Below are positions 1 through 6,157 of a DNA stretch of 14,589 nt, piece by piece. The stretch is taken from contig PEYS01000124.1 in the NCBI GenBank assembly GCA_002763335.1, forward strand, positions 1-14,589. Reading direction: 5' to 3'. Position 1 is the stretch's first letter; each line of letters begins with the position of its first letter. The notes below the pieces were generated by a model, which did no database searches, had not been told where the DNA came from, and saw only the letters and a list, made by a program, of their open reading frames with translations. Source of the DNA: Candidatus Woesearchaeota archaeon CG08_land_8_20_14_0_20_47_9. GTDB lineage: Archaea > Nanobdellota > Nanobdellia > Woesearchaeales > CG1-02-47-18. A program made the translations under genes and the position numbers.

Positions 1-312
1 AGTAGCATGCTTGAGCAATTCCCCAGGCTGGGGCTGCTGATTGATGTAGGGCATTCACCATCGCTCTTCTCAGATCCGTACTGGTTTGAATGCTTCAAGG
101 ATCGCATATTTGAGATGCACATACACGATTTCTCAAGGGCTAAAGGGCTTGACCACCAGGTTGTTGGGAGCGGTGATCTTGATTTCAAGAGGATATTCAG
201 CAGCGAAGTTATACGAAGGATTCCCCTGATACTCGAGCACAGCGCAATGGTTAGCGAGCCTGAACTCCTTGAAGAGCGGGAGCTTCTGAAAAAGCGTTAC
301 TCCATAACGTGA
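1..312 (+). CDS. xylose-isomerase-like TIM-barrel protein, C-terminal part (5' truncated)
   Basis: The reading frame is open to the left edge, so the gene begins outside the window; the first in-frame ATG is at 7. Counting from that Met, the visible part has the spacing of the C-terminal half of the sugar-phosphate isomerase/epimerase and AP endonuclease 2 superfamily: a DVGH strand end (D13, H16), a HIHD strand end (H38, H40, D41), a DH pair followed by a GSGDLDF turn (residues 49-60), and a terminal Glu (E77, in ILEHS). In the family these residues bind divalent metal and close the barrel. Whether the substrate is a sugar, a sugar phosphate or damaged DNA cannot be told from this fragment. 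The gene ends at TGA 310-312 and converges with the regulator gene, 33 nt away. The fold assignment is fairly secure; the specific function is not. Confidence 0.72.
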   Translation, partial: SSMLEQFPRLGLLIDVGHSPSLFSDPYWFECFKDRIFEMHIHDFSRAKGLDHQVVGSGDLDFKRIFSSEVIRRIPLILEHSAMVSEPELLEERELLKKRYSIT

Positions 313-345
313 GATTTTGCGCGTAATTCATACTACCGGAGTATA

Positions 346-765
346 TCAGTTGATCTTCCCTGTGCCGAGGGCATTGTCAATCTTATTTGCTGTCTCCCTT
401 ATATGCATCAGGGCGCGCCTTATGTCCTCCTCAAGCTCATCTACAATGACAGTGAGGGCGTCAGCGCGTAAGCTGTACTTGTTTCTCTCGCAAACAACAA
501 AGCCAGACTCTATAAGCTTGTTGAGGTGATGCACCACTGTGCCGCGGCTCAGACCAAGCCTGTAGGCAAGGCCGTCACTTGACATCAGCCTTTTACTCCT
601 CGTGCTCTTCAGAAGCTCTACAAATATGCGGTAACAGGAGTTGTCCTTATCGCGCTGGTTGAACATGCCTAGAGAGTTGCAGAACCACTTAAGGTCGTCA
701 TTAATGCCCTGGGCGTCATCCCTCCTTGTCCTGATAATGATGATATGCTGATACGCAGATACCAT
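346..765 (-). CDS. winged helix-turn-helix transcriptional regulator
   Basis: A small DNA-binding protein of the ArsR/MarR-like winged-helix type. With Met1 at 771, residues 47-60 form the first helix, 66-90 hold the helix-turn-helix (LAYRLGLSRGTVVHHLNKL), and 90-101 the wing strand. Residues 103-136 are a long amphipathic helix, likely for dimerisation. There is no metal-binding Cys/His cluster and no ligand domain. Two in-frame ATGs are possible, at 771 and 765. The TATA box at 789-796 is centred 27.5 nt from 765 but only 21.5 nt from 771. The other leaderless genes in this window sit at 25.5-28.5 nt, so I chose 765 (139 aa). The gene stands alone and converges with the TIM-barrel gene. Its target is unknown. 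Confidence 0.85.
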   Translation of the reverse strand: MVSAYQHIIIIRTRRDDAQGINDDLKWFCNSLGMFNQRDKDNSCYRIFVELLKSTRSKRLMSSDGLAYRLGLSRGTVVHHLNKLIESGFVVCERNKYSLRADALTVIVDELEEDIRRALMHIRETANKIDNALGTGKIN

Positions 766-788
766 GGGCATAACAGTACATAACAGTG

Positions 789-796
789 TTTATAAA
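789..796 (-). promoter_or_regulatory. TATA box of the winged-helix regulator
   Basis: On the minus strand this reads TTTATAAA, a near-consensus archaeal TATA element. Its distance to the ATG at 765 implies a leaderless mRNA. The rest of the 772-916 spacer shows only a weak inverted repeat (TCAGAA/TTCTGA) and no further gene. Confidence 0.7.
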
Positions 797-916
797 GATT
801 GTGAGTTTTCATTAGCTTTTTATTGCCTCAACATAGAGAGAGAGCTTTGGATCAGAATTGTCAAATAAAGCGGTGTTTCTGAGAACAGCGTGAGGTGAAA
901 TCATGCACCTTACCCC

Positions 917-1516
917 TTAATTTGTCAAAATACCCAGAAAGCGATAGAGCAATGCATCCTTCGCCCTTATAAACTCCGAGTCAGAGGGGGCGCCTATAAA
1001 AATGCAGTTTCCCTCTGCCCTGACCGAGGTCTCGTTGGCCCTATCAAAGGTCAGCACAGGCACAAAAGGGGTTGCGTTACTGCAGCTGACCACTGGTATG
1101 CTGTATTTTGTGGGGTCGATAAAAGCAGCCTGGGCATATACCCCCTTTAAGGCAACTGCCTTGCTGATATCAAAGCCGGACTTTGCTATCGCCTCCTTGC
1201 TCTTGCTGGTGGAGTTTGAGGTGATGTAAAACATTCTTGTGTTCCTTATCTTGTCAACGGCAGCAGAGTCCACAGCTATGCCCTCTGCCTGTTGCGGGAG
1301 GGAGTCAAAGTAAACCACCATGCCGTCAACCTCTGTCTGCAACCCTGAACCTGTCCTCTCAAATTTAAAGCCGTTGTAATCATACTGTTCAGTGCTGTCA
1401 CTGCGCCCTATAAACACATAGCCCAGGACGCTGCTGACCATTAGAAAGCCGACTATGATGGAGAATAAGGCTTTGTTGGAAAGGCCGAGGTGCCTCTTCT
1501 CTGGCCCGAGCTTCAT
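917..1516 (-). CDS. single-pass membrane protein with extracytoplasmic domain, unknown function
   Basis: I do not recognise a family. The 199-residue protein has a short basic N-terminus (KLGPEKRHLGLSNK) followed by one hydrophobic segment at about residues 17-36. The positive-inside rule then places the remaining ~160 residues outside the cell. That domain alternates short strands and helices, has two Cys (about 145 and 171) that could form a disulfide, and carries several N-x-S/T sequons. A signal anchor is more likely than a cleaved signal, because no small-x-small cleavage site follows the segment. The start ATG at 1516 is leaderless, with a TATA box at 1540-1548. It lies 24 nt downstream of the radical SAM gene but has its own promoter overlapping that gene's stop codon. 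A role at the envelope is inference from topology alone. Confidence 0.8.
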   Translation of the reverse strand: MKLGPEKRHLGLSNKALFSIIVGFLMVSSVLGYVFIGRSDSTEQYDYNGFKFERTGSGLQTEVDGMVVYFDSLPQQAEGIAVDSAAVDKIRNTRMFYITSNSTSKSKEAIAKSGFDISKAVALKGVYAQAAFIDPTKYSIPVVSCSNATPFVPVLTFDRANETSVRAEGNCIFIGAPSDSEFIRAKDALLYRFLGILTN

Positions 1517-1539
1517 AAGAGTCTGGTTTGAAGCAGGGA

Positions 1540-1548
1540 TTTATATAT
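1540..1548 (-). promoter_or_regulatory. TATA box overlapping the upstream stop codon
   Basis: The minus strand reads ATATATAAA across these bases, and the TAA stop codon of the radical SAM gene (1541-1543) forms part of the box. It is centred 28 nt from the ATG at 1516, so the downstream gene is predicted to be independently transcribed as a leaderless mRNA. Confidence 0.7.
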
Positions 1549-3001
1549 CTTCCCTCTTCTCCGCAGCATAGTGCCTGGCCCCCCTGAATTTGGTTGTTTT
1601 GCCGGAATATAGGTCTGCGAACTGCTGTATCAGCCTTTTTGCCTCTTCCATATTGCCTGTTGTATGTTTAAAATGATCTAATATCAATTCTGTGTTTGCT
1701 TCTAATAATAACCTGTAGGCCTCTTCATCAGGCATGTCCATCAGATTAACCAGGATCAGGTCAGAGTTCTTAAACCTCTCAAAGAAGTCCTCTGGGCCCT
1801 TCAGTTTGCCTATCTCAATCAGCTTGTAGTATAAATCACAGCCTGGATAAGGGGTTGTTGGCCTTATCGTCCTACAATGATGGTATGTATTGTATCTCTT
1901 TATAAGCTCAACGTTCTTTTTCAGGCTCTCTGCAGTATCCCCAAGGTTATTCCATATAAAGTTCAGGCCCATGCCTATCCCGCCTGCTTTTTTAACAAGC
2001 TCCAACGCCTTTAGATTCTGGGCCATGGCTGCGTTCTTGTTCATCAGTTTTAACACCCTGTCATCGCTTGACTCAAAACCGAAGTTCAGGAACTGGCAGC
2101 CGCAGTGCTTGAGAATCTCAATGACCTCTTCATCCATAAAATCTACACGGGCGTTGCAATCGAACTTGATCTTAAGACCTGCCCCCCTTAACGCCTTCTC
2201 GAATTTCAGCAGCCTCGCCTTGTTTAATATAAACAGTTCATCATCAAACGAATGGAAGGTCACACCATACCTGTCCCTTAGTAGCTTTAATTCTTTGACA
2301 ATGCTCTCGATACTCCTAAGTCTAAGCCCTTCCTCCATTCTATAACAGAAATTACACCTGTTTACGCATCCCCTGCTGCTTAAAAAGCCGGCAAAGCTCT
2401 TTTCACCTGGTTCTTGATTATGAAACTTGAAACAGGTGGTGTATCTCTCCATTGGAAAGATACTCCAAAGCGGGAATGGAATCTCGTCAATGTTCTTCAC
2501 AATCCTATGAGGCTCGGTGATTTTTACCTTCTCATCCTCCTTGTAAGCAATCCCTGCAACCCTTGACAGATCACCGCCACTTATCTTACAATGAAGCAGG
2601 TCAACAATAGAGTACTCTGCCTCGCCTATGGCAACTACATCTGCCTTGGTTGTATCAAGCATGTACTCAGGTATAGGTGAGGGGCCATGCCCGCCTAAGA
2701 CCAGCCATGCATCCTTTTTGTGCTCATTGATGATCCTACAGAGGTCAAGAACAGTCTCCCTGAACCTTGCAGCCAGAAAACCCGAGCATATTAGGTCATA
2801 CTCATTGTTATCCAGGTGCTCTGCCAGGTGCTCATTGGTGTAGTGGAACACATCCATGCAGTATGCCTCAACAGAGGCGCCATTCCTGTGTAAGACAGCA
2901 GCTAGGTAGGCTGGGCCCAGCGGGAATGGATTATCTTCCTGGTATAAGTCGTGTATTATGAACAGCACCCTGTTTTTCCTTGTAAACAATTCATCCACCA
3001 T
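1541..3001 (-). CDS. B12-binding-domain radical SAM protein
   Basis: A two-domain enzyme of 486 residues. Residues ~10-145 form a Rossmann-type cobalamin-binding fold with PLGPAYLAAVL near the N-terminus, LGGHGPSPIPEYML at 102-115 and VVAIGEAE at 122-129. The classic DxHxxG His is absent, as in many family members. Residues ~200-400 are a radical SAM barrel: C212, C216 and C219 form the CxxxCxxC site for the 4Fe-4S cluster, and FGFESSDDRVLKLMNK (307-322) is the usual SAM-contacting strand. The C-terminal ~80 residues are helical. Members methylate unactivated carbons or phosphorus, or rearrange lipids and tetrapyrroles; the substrate here cannot be read. The GT-B-like gene starting at 5032 lies upstream on the same strand, suggesting but not proving a glycan or lipid target. 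Start ATG 3001 is supported by a TATA box 25.5 nt away (leaderless). Confidence 0.92.
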   Translation of the reverse strand: MVDELFTRKNRVLFIIHDLYQEDNPFPLGPAYLAAVLHRNGASVEAYCMDVFHYTNEHLAEHLDNNEYDLICSGFLAARFRETVLDLCRIINEHKKDAWLVLGGHGPSPIPEYMLDTTKADVVAIGEAEYSIVDLLHCKISGGDLSRVAGIAYKEDEKVKITEPHRIVKNIDEIPFPLWSIFPMERYTTCFKFHNQEPGEKSFAGFLSSRGCVNRCNFCYRMEEGLRLRSIESIVKELKLLRDRYGVTFHSFDDELFILNKARLLKFEKALRGAGLKIKFDCNARVDFMDEEVIEILKHCGCQFLNFGFESSDDRVLKLMNKNAAMAQNLKALELVKKAGGIGMGLNFIWNNLGDTAESLKKNVELIKRYNTYHHCRTIRPTTPYPGCDLYYKLIEIGKLKGPEDFFERFKNSDLILVNLMDMPDEEAYRLLLEANTELILDHFKHTTGNMEEAKRLIQQFADLYSGKTTKFRGARHYAAEKREDI

Positions 3002-3010
3002 ATTCGCTGG

Positions 3011-3032
3011 AAAACGCCAGGTATTTAAAAAT
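3011..3032. repeat. shared promoter motif, copy 1
   Basis: On the plus strand this is AAAACGCCA, two variable bases, then TATTTAAAAAT. The same arrangement occurs at 8167-8188 with 20 of 22 identities. Here it covers the TATA box and the region between TATA and start of a minus-strand gene. The rest of the 3033-3103 spacer holds a weak inverted repeat (3041-3049 with 3079-3088) and no gene. Confidence 0.4.
3022..3031 (-). promoter_or_regulatory. TATA box of the B12 radical SAM gene
   Basis: The minus strand reads TTTTTAAATA, centred 25.5 nt from the ATG at 3001, consistent with a leaderless mRNA. It lies inside a 22-nt motif (3011-3032) that recurs at the other radical SAM gene. Confidence 0.65.
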
Positions 3033-3103
3033 GTATAGACAACCTTGACTACCTCGACTCCACTCTGGCTCGTCTTATGTCAAAAGTTCCCAGCTAAGGC
3101 GAA

Positions 3104-5032
3104 CTATCCACGAACTTTCGAGTATTCAAGGTGCTTTCTCCCATGCTGCCTCGCCAGCCTCAACGCAGCACAGGCAATCCTTTCAGAGGCCCTTCCGTCA
3201 ATCTGATGGTAGTATTTCCGTATAAAGCGCTCCCTCTTTTTCGGGTCTATGCTTACGCTGCCATCCAGATACGCCTTTATCACATCGTATGTTTTATCCA
3301 CCCTGGTGACAACAGCAGCCAGCCCATTCCTAGCCAGGTCCATTGAATCAAAATCACACACCATGTTGAGCAGCACAACGGGTTTTGAGAACAGAACCGC
3401 CTCTAAGGAAACAGTTGAGTTGGTTGTTACAAGGAGCTCTGATGCATCCAGCTGCTCATAGAGGTCTGAAGAGGCAGGCACCATCTTCAGATTATTTACC
3501 TTAAACCTCGATGCCAGTTCGCGGTATAGGGTTGCGTCAGCCTCTGCAGGGTGCATCTTGACTATCAGAAAAACATTCCTTAGCCTGCTTACAGCAGAGA
3601 GGATGGCCTCTGCACCAAGGCTTCGCTGCTCCCGCGTTATTATTGCATCTGGAATTGAAGCGTACAATATTATGCGTGCGTTCTCAGGCAGCCCCTCCCT
3701 CCTGATAAACCCCTCCCTTGAGTAGAGCTGTTTTCTATGTGCAATAAGGTCTGTTCTTACCTGCCCGCTTACGAGTATTGAGCCCTTGGGATAATGGCCT
3801 TCATTGACAAGCAGCTTCTTGTAATAAGGTCCGTAGACAGCGGTCTTGTCAGCTAAAGGGCAGCGGGTTTCATCATAGCCTAGCGTGGTTTCATCCTTAT
3901 GGAACATGTAGGATATGTTGCGGCTGAAGATGGCGCCATGCTGCACCCCAATGCAGGGGGTTCCCTCAAGGCGTGATGCAAAGATAAAGTTGCTCCAGGC
4001 AGCATTCTCAGATATAGCTATAACACAGTCAATCCGCTCTCTCCTAAGAAAGCTCCTGGCTATCTCTATGTTGAGAGCTGATCCTGCAAAGGAGCCCAGT
4101 CTGGCGCAGAAGCAATGCTGGAGGCGCCTCTTTATAACCGGCCAGAGCTGCAGGCCCTTAAACCTGAAGAGGTTTATGAACTCCTGGTCTGATTCGAGCT
4201 GCCTCCACCTCTTCCTGAAACAATCCAGGGCATGGGTGTATGAGGCGATGACCTTTGGATCAAGCAGGGCCCTTGCAATCACAGACTCCCATGGGATAAA
4301 GCCTTTGCGCTTGAGGCTGAGCCTCATAAGCCTCTCTGAGCCTGCAAGGTCAATTATATAGAGCCTTGCCTCAGGTGCAAGCCTGCTTATGACAGGGCCA
4401 AGCTGGCTGTCAAAAAATCCCCTTGAGGCATCTTCCATTATTCCGTGCACAAGATCCCTTGATCTTGCAAGTACCGCAATCCTCGGCTTTCTGCTGTTTT
4501 TCCTCGGTATACCCAAGCTCCTGAGCAACCTCTTTGACATAAGCCCCGCTATCCTAGCCTTTGACTTGACATCTATATGCCTGCGTTCTCCAGGTATTAC
4601 GATGACCCTGTGTTTAACCCCCTGCTTCTCTGCAGACAAGGCTGCTGCCTTGCAAAAGAGGTCGCTGCCGCAGATGCTTATGAAGTCAGGCCTAAGCCTT
4701 TTTATGGCATTACTGGCGGCCATGTATAAGCGCATAATATACCTAATGTCCTCATAAAAGAGATTCCTCACAAACCAGAACATAGAGACATTACTGAATG
4801 AGGCCAGCTCCTTGAGGCATTTGCCGCTGCTGAGGGGCGTGCTAGAAACAGTATGCAGCCACTCTGCGAGCTGATCAGACATACGGTCACCATCCTTTAC
4901 ATCAATGTAGCTGAGCAGCGAGGCTATGCCTGACGAGTCAGTTTCATCTGCAGTCTCATCTGAGCATAGCGTTAGGTCAGCAGCTGTAATGCCCACATTC
5001 TCTCTGCGATCAACAAGCAGCAGCGTTTTCAT
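3104..5032 (-). CDS. GT-B-like glycan/teichoic-acid-type transferase
   Basis: A 642-residue soluble protein whose C-terminal ~320 residues resemble the GT-B fold of CDP-glycerol glycerophosphotransferase and capsule/LPS polymer enzymes. Visible motifs in order are GVQHGAI (362-368, where the family has a conserved HG), a VYGPYYKKLL helix (399-408), VKMHP (491-495), TTNSTVSLEAVLFSKPVVLLN (536-556, the donor-site Ser/Thr-Glu region) and YHQIDGRASERI (608-619), a common C-terminal signature of this group. The N-terminal half (1-330) is more divergent, with a Rossmann-like stretch at 115-150. No transmembrane segment is present, so it likely acts on the cytoplasmic face. It presumably transfers a glycosyl or glycerol-phosphate unit during surface polymer assembly; donor and acceptor are unknown. 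The start at 5032 is leaderless, with a TATA box 28.5 nt upstream. Confidence 0.8.
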   Translation of the reverse strand: MKTLLLVDRRENVGITAADLTLCSDETADETDSSGIASLLSYIDVKDGDRMSDQLAEWLHTVSSTPLSSGKCLKELASFSNVSMFWFVRNLFYEDIRYIMRLYMAASNAIKRLRPDFISICGSDLFCKAAALSAEKQGVKHRVIVIPGERRHIDVKSKARIAGLMSKRLLRSLGIPRKNSRKPRIAVLARSRDLVHGIMEDASRGFFDSQLGPVISRLAPEARLYIIDLAGSERLMRLSLKRKGFIPWESVIARALLDPKVIASYTHALDCFRKRWRQLESDQEFINLFRFKGLQLWPVIKRRLQHCFCARLGSFAGSALNIEIARSFLRRERIDCVIAISENAAWSNFIFASRLEGTPCIGVQHGAIFSRNISYMFHKDETTLGYDETRCPLADKTAVYGPYYKKLLVNEGHYPKGSILVSGQVRTDLIAHRKQLYSREGFIRREGLPENARIILYASIPDAIITREQRSLGAEAILSAVSRLRNVFLIVKMHPAEADATLYRELASRFKVNNLKMVPASSDLYEQLDASELLVTTNSTVSLEAVLFSKPVVLLNMVCDFDSMDLARNGLAAVVTRVDKTYDVIKAYLDGSVSIDPKKRERFIRKYYHQIDGRASERIACAALRLARQHGRKHLEYSKVRG

Positions 5033-5056
5033 CGTGAGAATGGGAGTTCAGGGGTG

Positions 5057-5064
5057 TTTTTAAA
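5057..5064 (-). promoter_or_regulatory. TATA box of the GT-B-like gene
   Basis: The minus strand reads TTTAAAAA, centred 28.5 nt from the ATG at 5032. There is no Shine-Dalgarno site, so a leaderless mRNA is predicted. It lies in the 84-nt gap after the HD gene pair, so the transferase can be expressed separately from them. Confidence 0.65.
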
Positions 5065-5116
5065 GGTTATTGGAGCCTCTGCTTCATTCCACTGGTTGTT
5101 TGCCATTGACTGCCAG

Positions 5117-5470
5117 CTAAAGATAGTTATCTTGAAACCTCCCGCACTGCTCCAGCAGAAACCTGTGCCTTGCCTCAAATGCCTTTCTCACCTCTGGGAG
5201 CACAATCTTCTTATCCCAGTCCTTCATTGCCTTTTTGATATTATCCTCCATAAGTTCTTCAAACCATTTTTCATGATTCTCATACCACCAAAGATAAAAG
5301 AATGGACCTACAAGATGGGATGCCCCATCTGCTGATGAGATTATTTGCACTTCTATAGGTGCATGCTCAATGCCCTCTTTTTTATCGAGAATCTCAACAT
5401 AGCGTATTGCCTTATCAACAAGCTCCCTTGGAAAACCGATCTCAAGCAGCTTCTTTCTGAGATCACCCAA
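5117..5470 (-). CDS. small HD-associated protein of unknown function
   Basis: I do not have a secure family name. The frame is open from an ATG at 5515, giving up to 132 residues, with another ATG at 5503. Both would overlap the HD gene by 41-53 nt. An in-frame TTG at 5470 preceded by AGGAG (5475-5479) would cut the overlap to 8 nt and start the protein at GDLRKKLLEIGFPRELV, which looks like a natural helical N-terminus, so I chose it (117 aa). The notable stretch is HAPIEVQIISSADGASHLVG (51-70 in the long form) followed by PFFYLWWYEN. H51 and the AD at 62-63 recall the closing Asp motif of HD-domain phosphohydrolases, so it may be a degenerate HD or cap-like partner of the upstream enzyme. 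The C-terminal half is helical and charged. It is co-transcribed and probably translationally coupled with the HD gene. Confidence 0.7.
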   Translation of the reverse strand: MGDLRKKLLEIGFPRELVDKAIRYVEILDKKEGIEHAPIEVQIISSADGASHLVGPFFYLWWYENHEKWFEELMEDNIKKAMKDWDKKIVLPEVRKAFEARHRFLLEQCGRFQDNYL

Positions 5471-6005
5471 ACAACTCCTGCAGTTCCTCAAACCTTCTGA
5501 CATGATCCTTTCCAAACCTTGAGAGCTGCTGCTTTATAAGCTGTATCGGCTTCTCCTTTGTCAGGAACTCAGGGGTTTTGGAGAAGAACTTGTCAGCAAA
5601 GCAGATGATCTTCTCCTCAGTTGATACTGGCACCATGTCCCTCTTTGGCAGGGGGAGTTTTCTAGCATTGATCTCCTCCTTTGTCAGACCAGTGCCAATA
5701 TGCCTCTCGCAGACAAGGGCATGCCTTGGCAGGCCCTCCTTTCTCAAGAGCTGACCCCCGAGATAGCCGTGGCAGACATAGGGCTTGTCACCATTACAGC
5801 CTATATCAGGTGCATGGGTCTTACATATTCCAATATCGTGAAGCATAGCTGCCTCTTCTATAAATTTCAAATCAGGATTGAGATTCCTAAAACGCCTTGC
5901 AACCTCAAGGGCTTTCTTAGTTACGCTTCTGCTGTGCTCGATAAGGAAGCTGTAGGATTCAGAGCCTGGATTGTAGTATCTGCGGATTATTCTTAGGGGG
6001 TTCAT
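5463..6005 (-). CDS. HD-domain metal-dependent phosphohydrolase
   Basis: A 180-residue protein made almost entirely of one HD domain. Candidate metal ligands appear in order: H24 (EHSRSV), H56-D57 (MLHDIGI, the signature pair), H79 (VCHGYLGG), H102 (CERHIG) and D138 (CFADKFF). The doubled middle histidines fit the HDIG-type group that can hold two metals, close to small archaeal/bacterial HDIG proteins (TIGR00295-like). Cys61, 70, 78 and 99 lie around the active site, which is unusual and might reflect a metal or redox role. Family members hydrolyse nucleotides, cyclic dinucleotides or other phosphoesters; the substrate is not evident. The ATG at 6005 is leaderless, with a TATA box 27.5 nt upstream. 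It is the first gene of a two-gene unit with the small protein that overlaps its 3' end. Confidence 0.88.
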   Translation of the reverse strand: MNPLRIIRRYYNPGSESYSFLIEHSRSVTKKALEVARRFRNLNPDLKFIEEAAMLHDIGICKTHAPDIGCNGDKPYVCHGYLGGQLLRKEGLPRHALVCERHIGTGLTKEEINARKLPLPKRDMVPVSTEEKIICFADKFFSKTPEFLTKEKPIQLIKQQLSRFGKDHVRRFEELQELFG

Positions 6006-6027
6006 GGCAAAGCGCTTATTCTGTAGG

Positions 6028-6037
6028 TATTATAAAA
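6028..6037 (-). promoter_or_regulatory. TATA box of the HD gene
   Basis: The minus strand reads TTTTATAATA, centred 27.5 nt from the ATG at 6005, implying a leaderless transcript. The 46-nt hairpin at 6046-6091 begins 9 nt further upstream of the box. Confidence 0.7.
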
Positions 6038-6045
6038 CTTGTTAT

Positions 6046-6091
6046 AGAAGCAGCACTCTCCACATCAAGACCAGTGGAAAGTGCTGCTTCT
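6046..6091. repeat. 46-nt hairpin element D
   Basis: An imperfect palindrome with a perfect 12-bp arm AGAAGCAGCACT (6046-6057) pairing with 6080-6091, one C/A mismatch, a second 5-bp stem TCCAC/GTGGA (6059-6063 with 6074-6078) and a 10-nt loop. Total length is 46 nt. It lies between the HD promoter and the 3' end of the GT-C-like gene. The structural plan matches elements B and C despite a different sequence. Confidence 0.7.
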
Positions 6092-6111
6092 ATCCCGACG
6101 AGAACGACATC

Positions 6112-6157
6112 AGAGGATTTTGACAACCGAGCAGAGCGAGGTTAGTCAAAAATCTCT
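6112..6157. repeat. 46-nt hairpin element C (at stop codon of GT-C-like gene)
   Basis: Exactly 46 nt. The 13-nt arms 6112-6124 and 6145-6157 pair with one G-U and one A/A mismatch. Then AACC/GGTT pair with one bulged A around an 11-nt loop. The loop side GAGCAGAGCGAG resembles the complement of the element B loop (GAGCAAAGCGAG). Its last two bases overlap the TAG stop (6156-6158) of the minus-strand membrane gene, so the hairpin would form directly after that stop in the mRNA. It could serve as a terminator or 3'-end stabiliser. Confidence 0.65.

Noticed and set aside
887..919. GAGGTGA followed by ATG, resembling a good translation start
   Set aside because: The frame encodes only MHLTP before a stop; too short to support as a gene.
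1890..2345. 151-residue plus-strand ORF inside the B12 radical SAM gene
   Set aside because: It is antisense to a gene with clear motifs and low in protein-like features, so a frame shadow.
3041..3088. A fifth hairpin of the A-D family
   Set aside because: The arms AACCTTGAC and GTCAAAAGTT pair imperfectly over a 29-nt loop and the length does not fit; kept only as a weak resemblance.
3915..4361. 148-residue plus-strand ORF inside the GT-B-like gene
   Set aside because: It is antisense to recognisable motifs, with no start signals.
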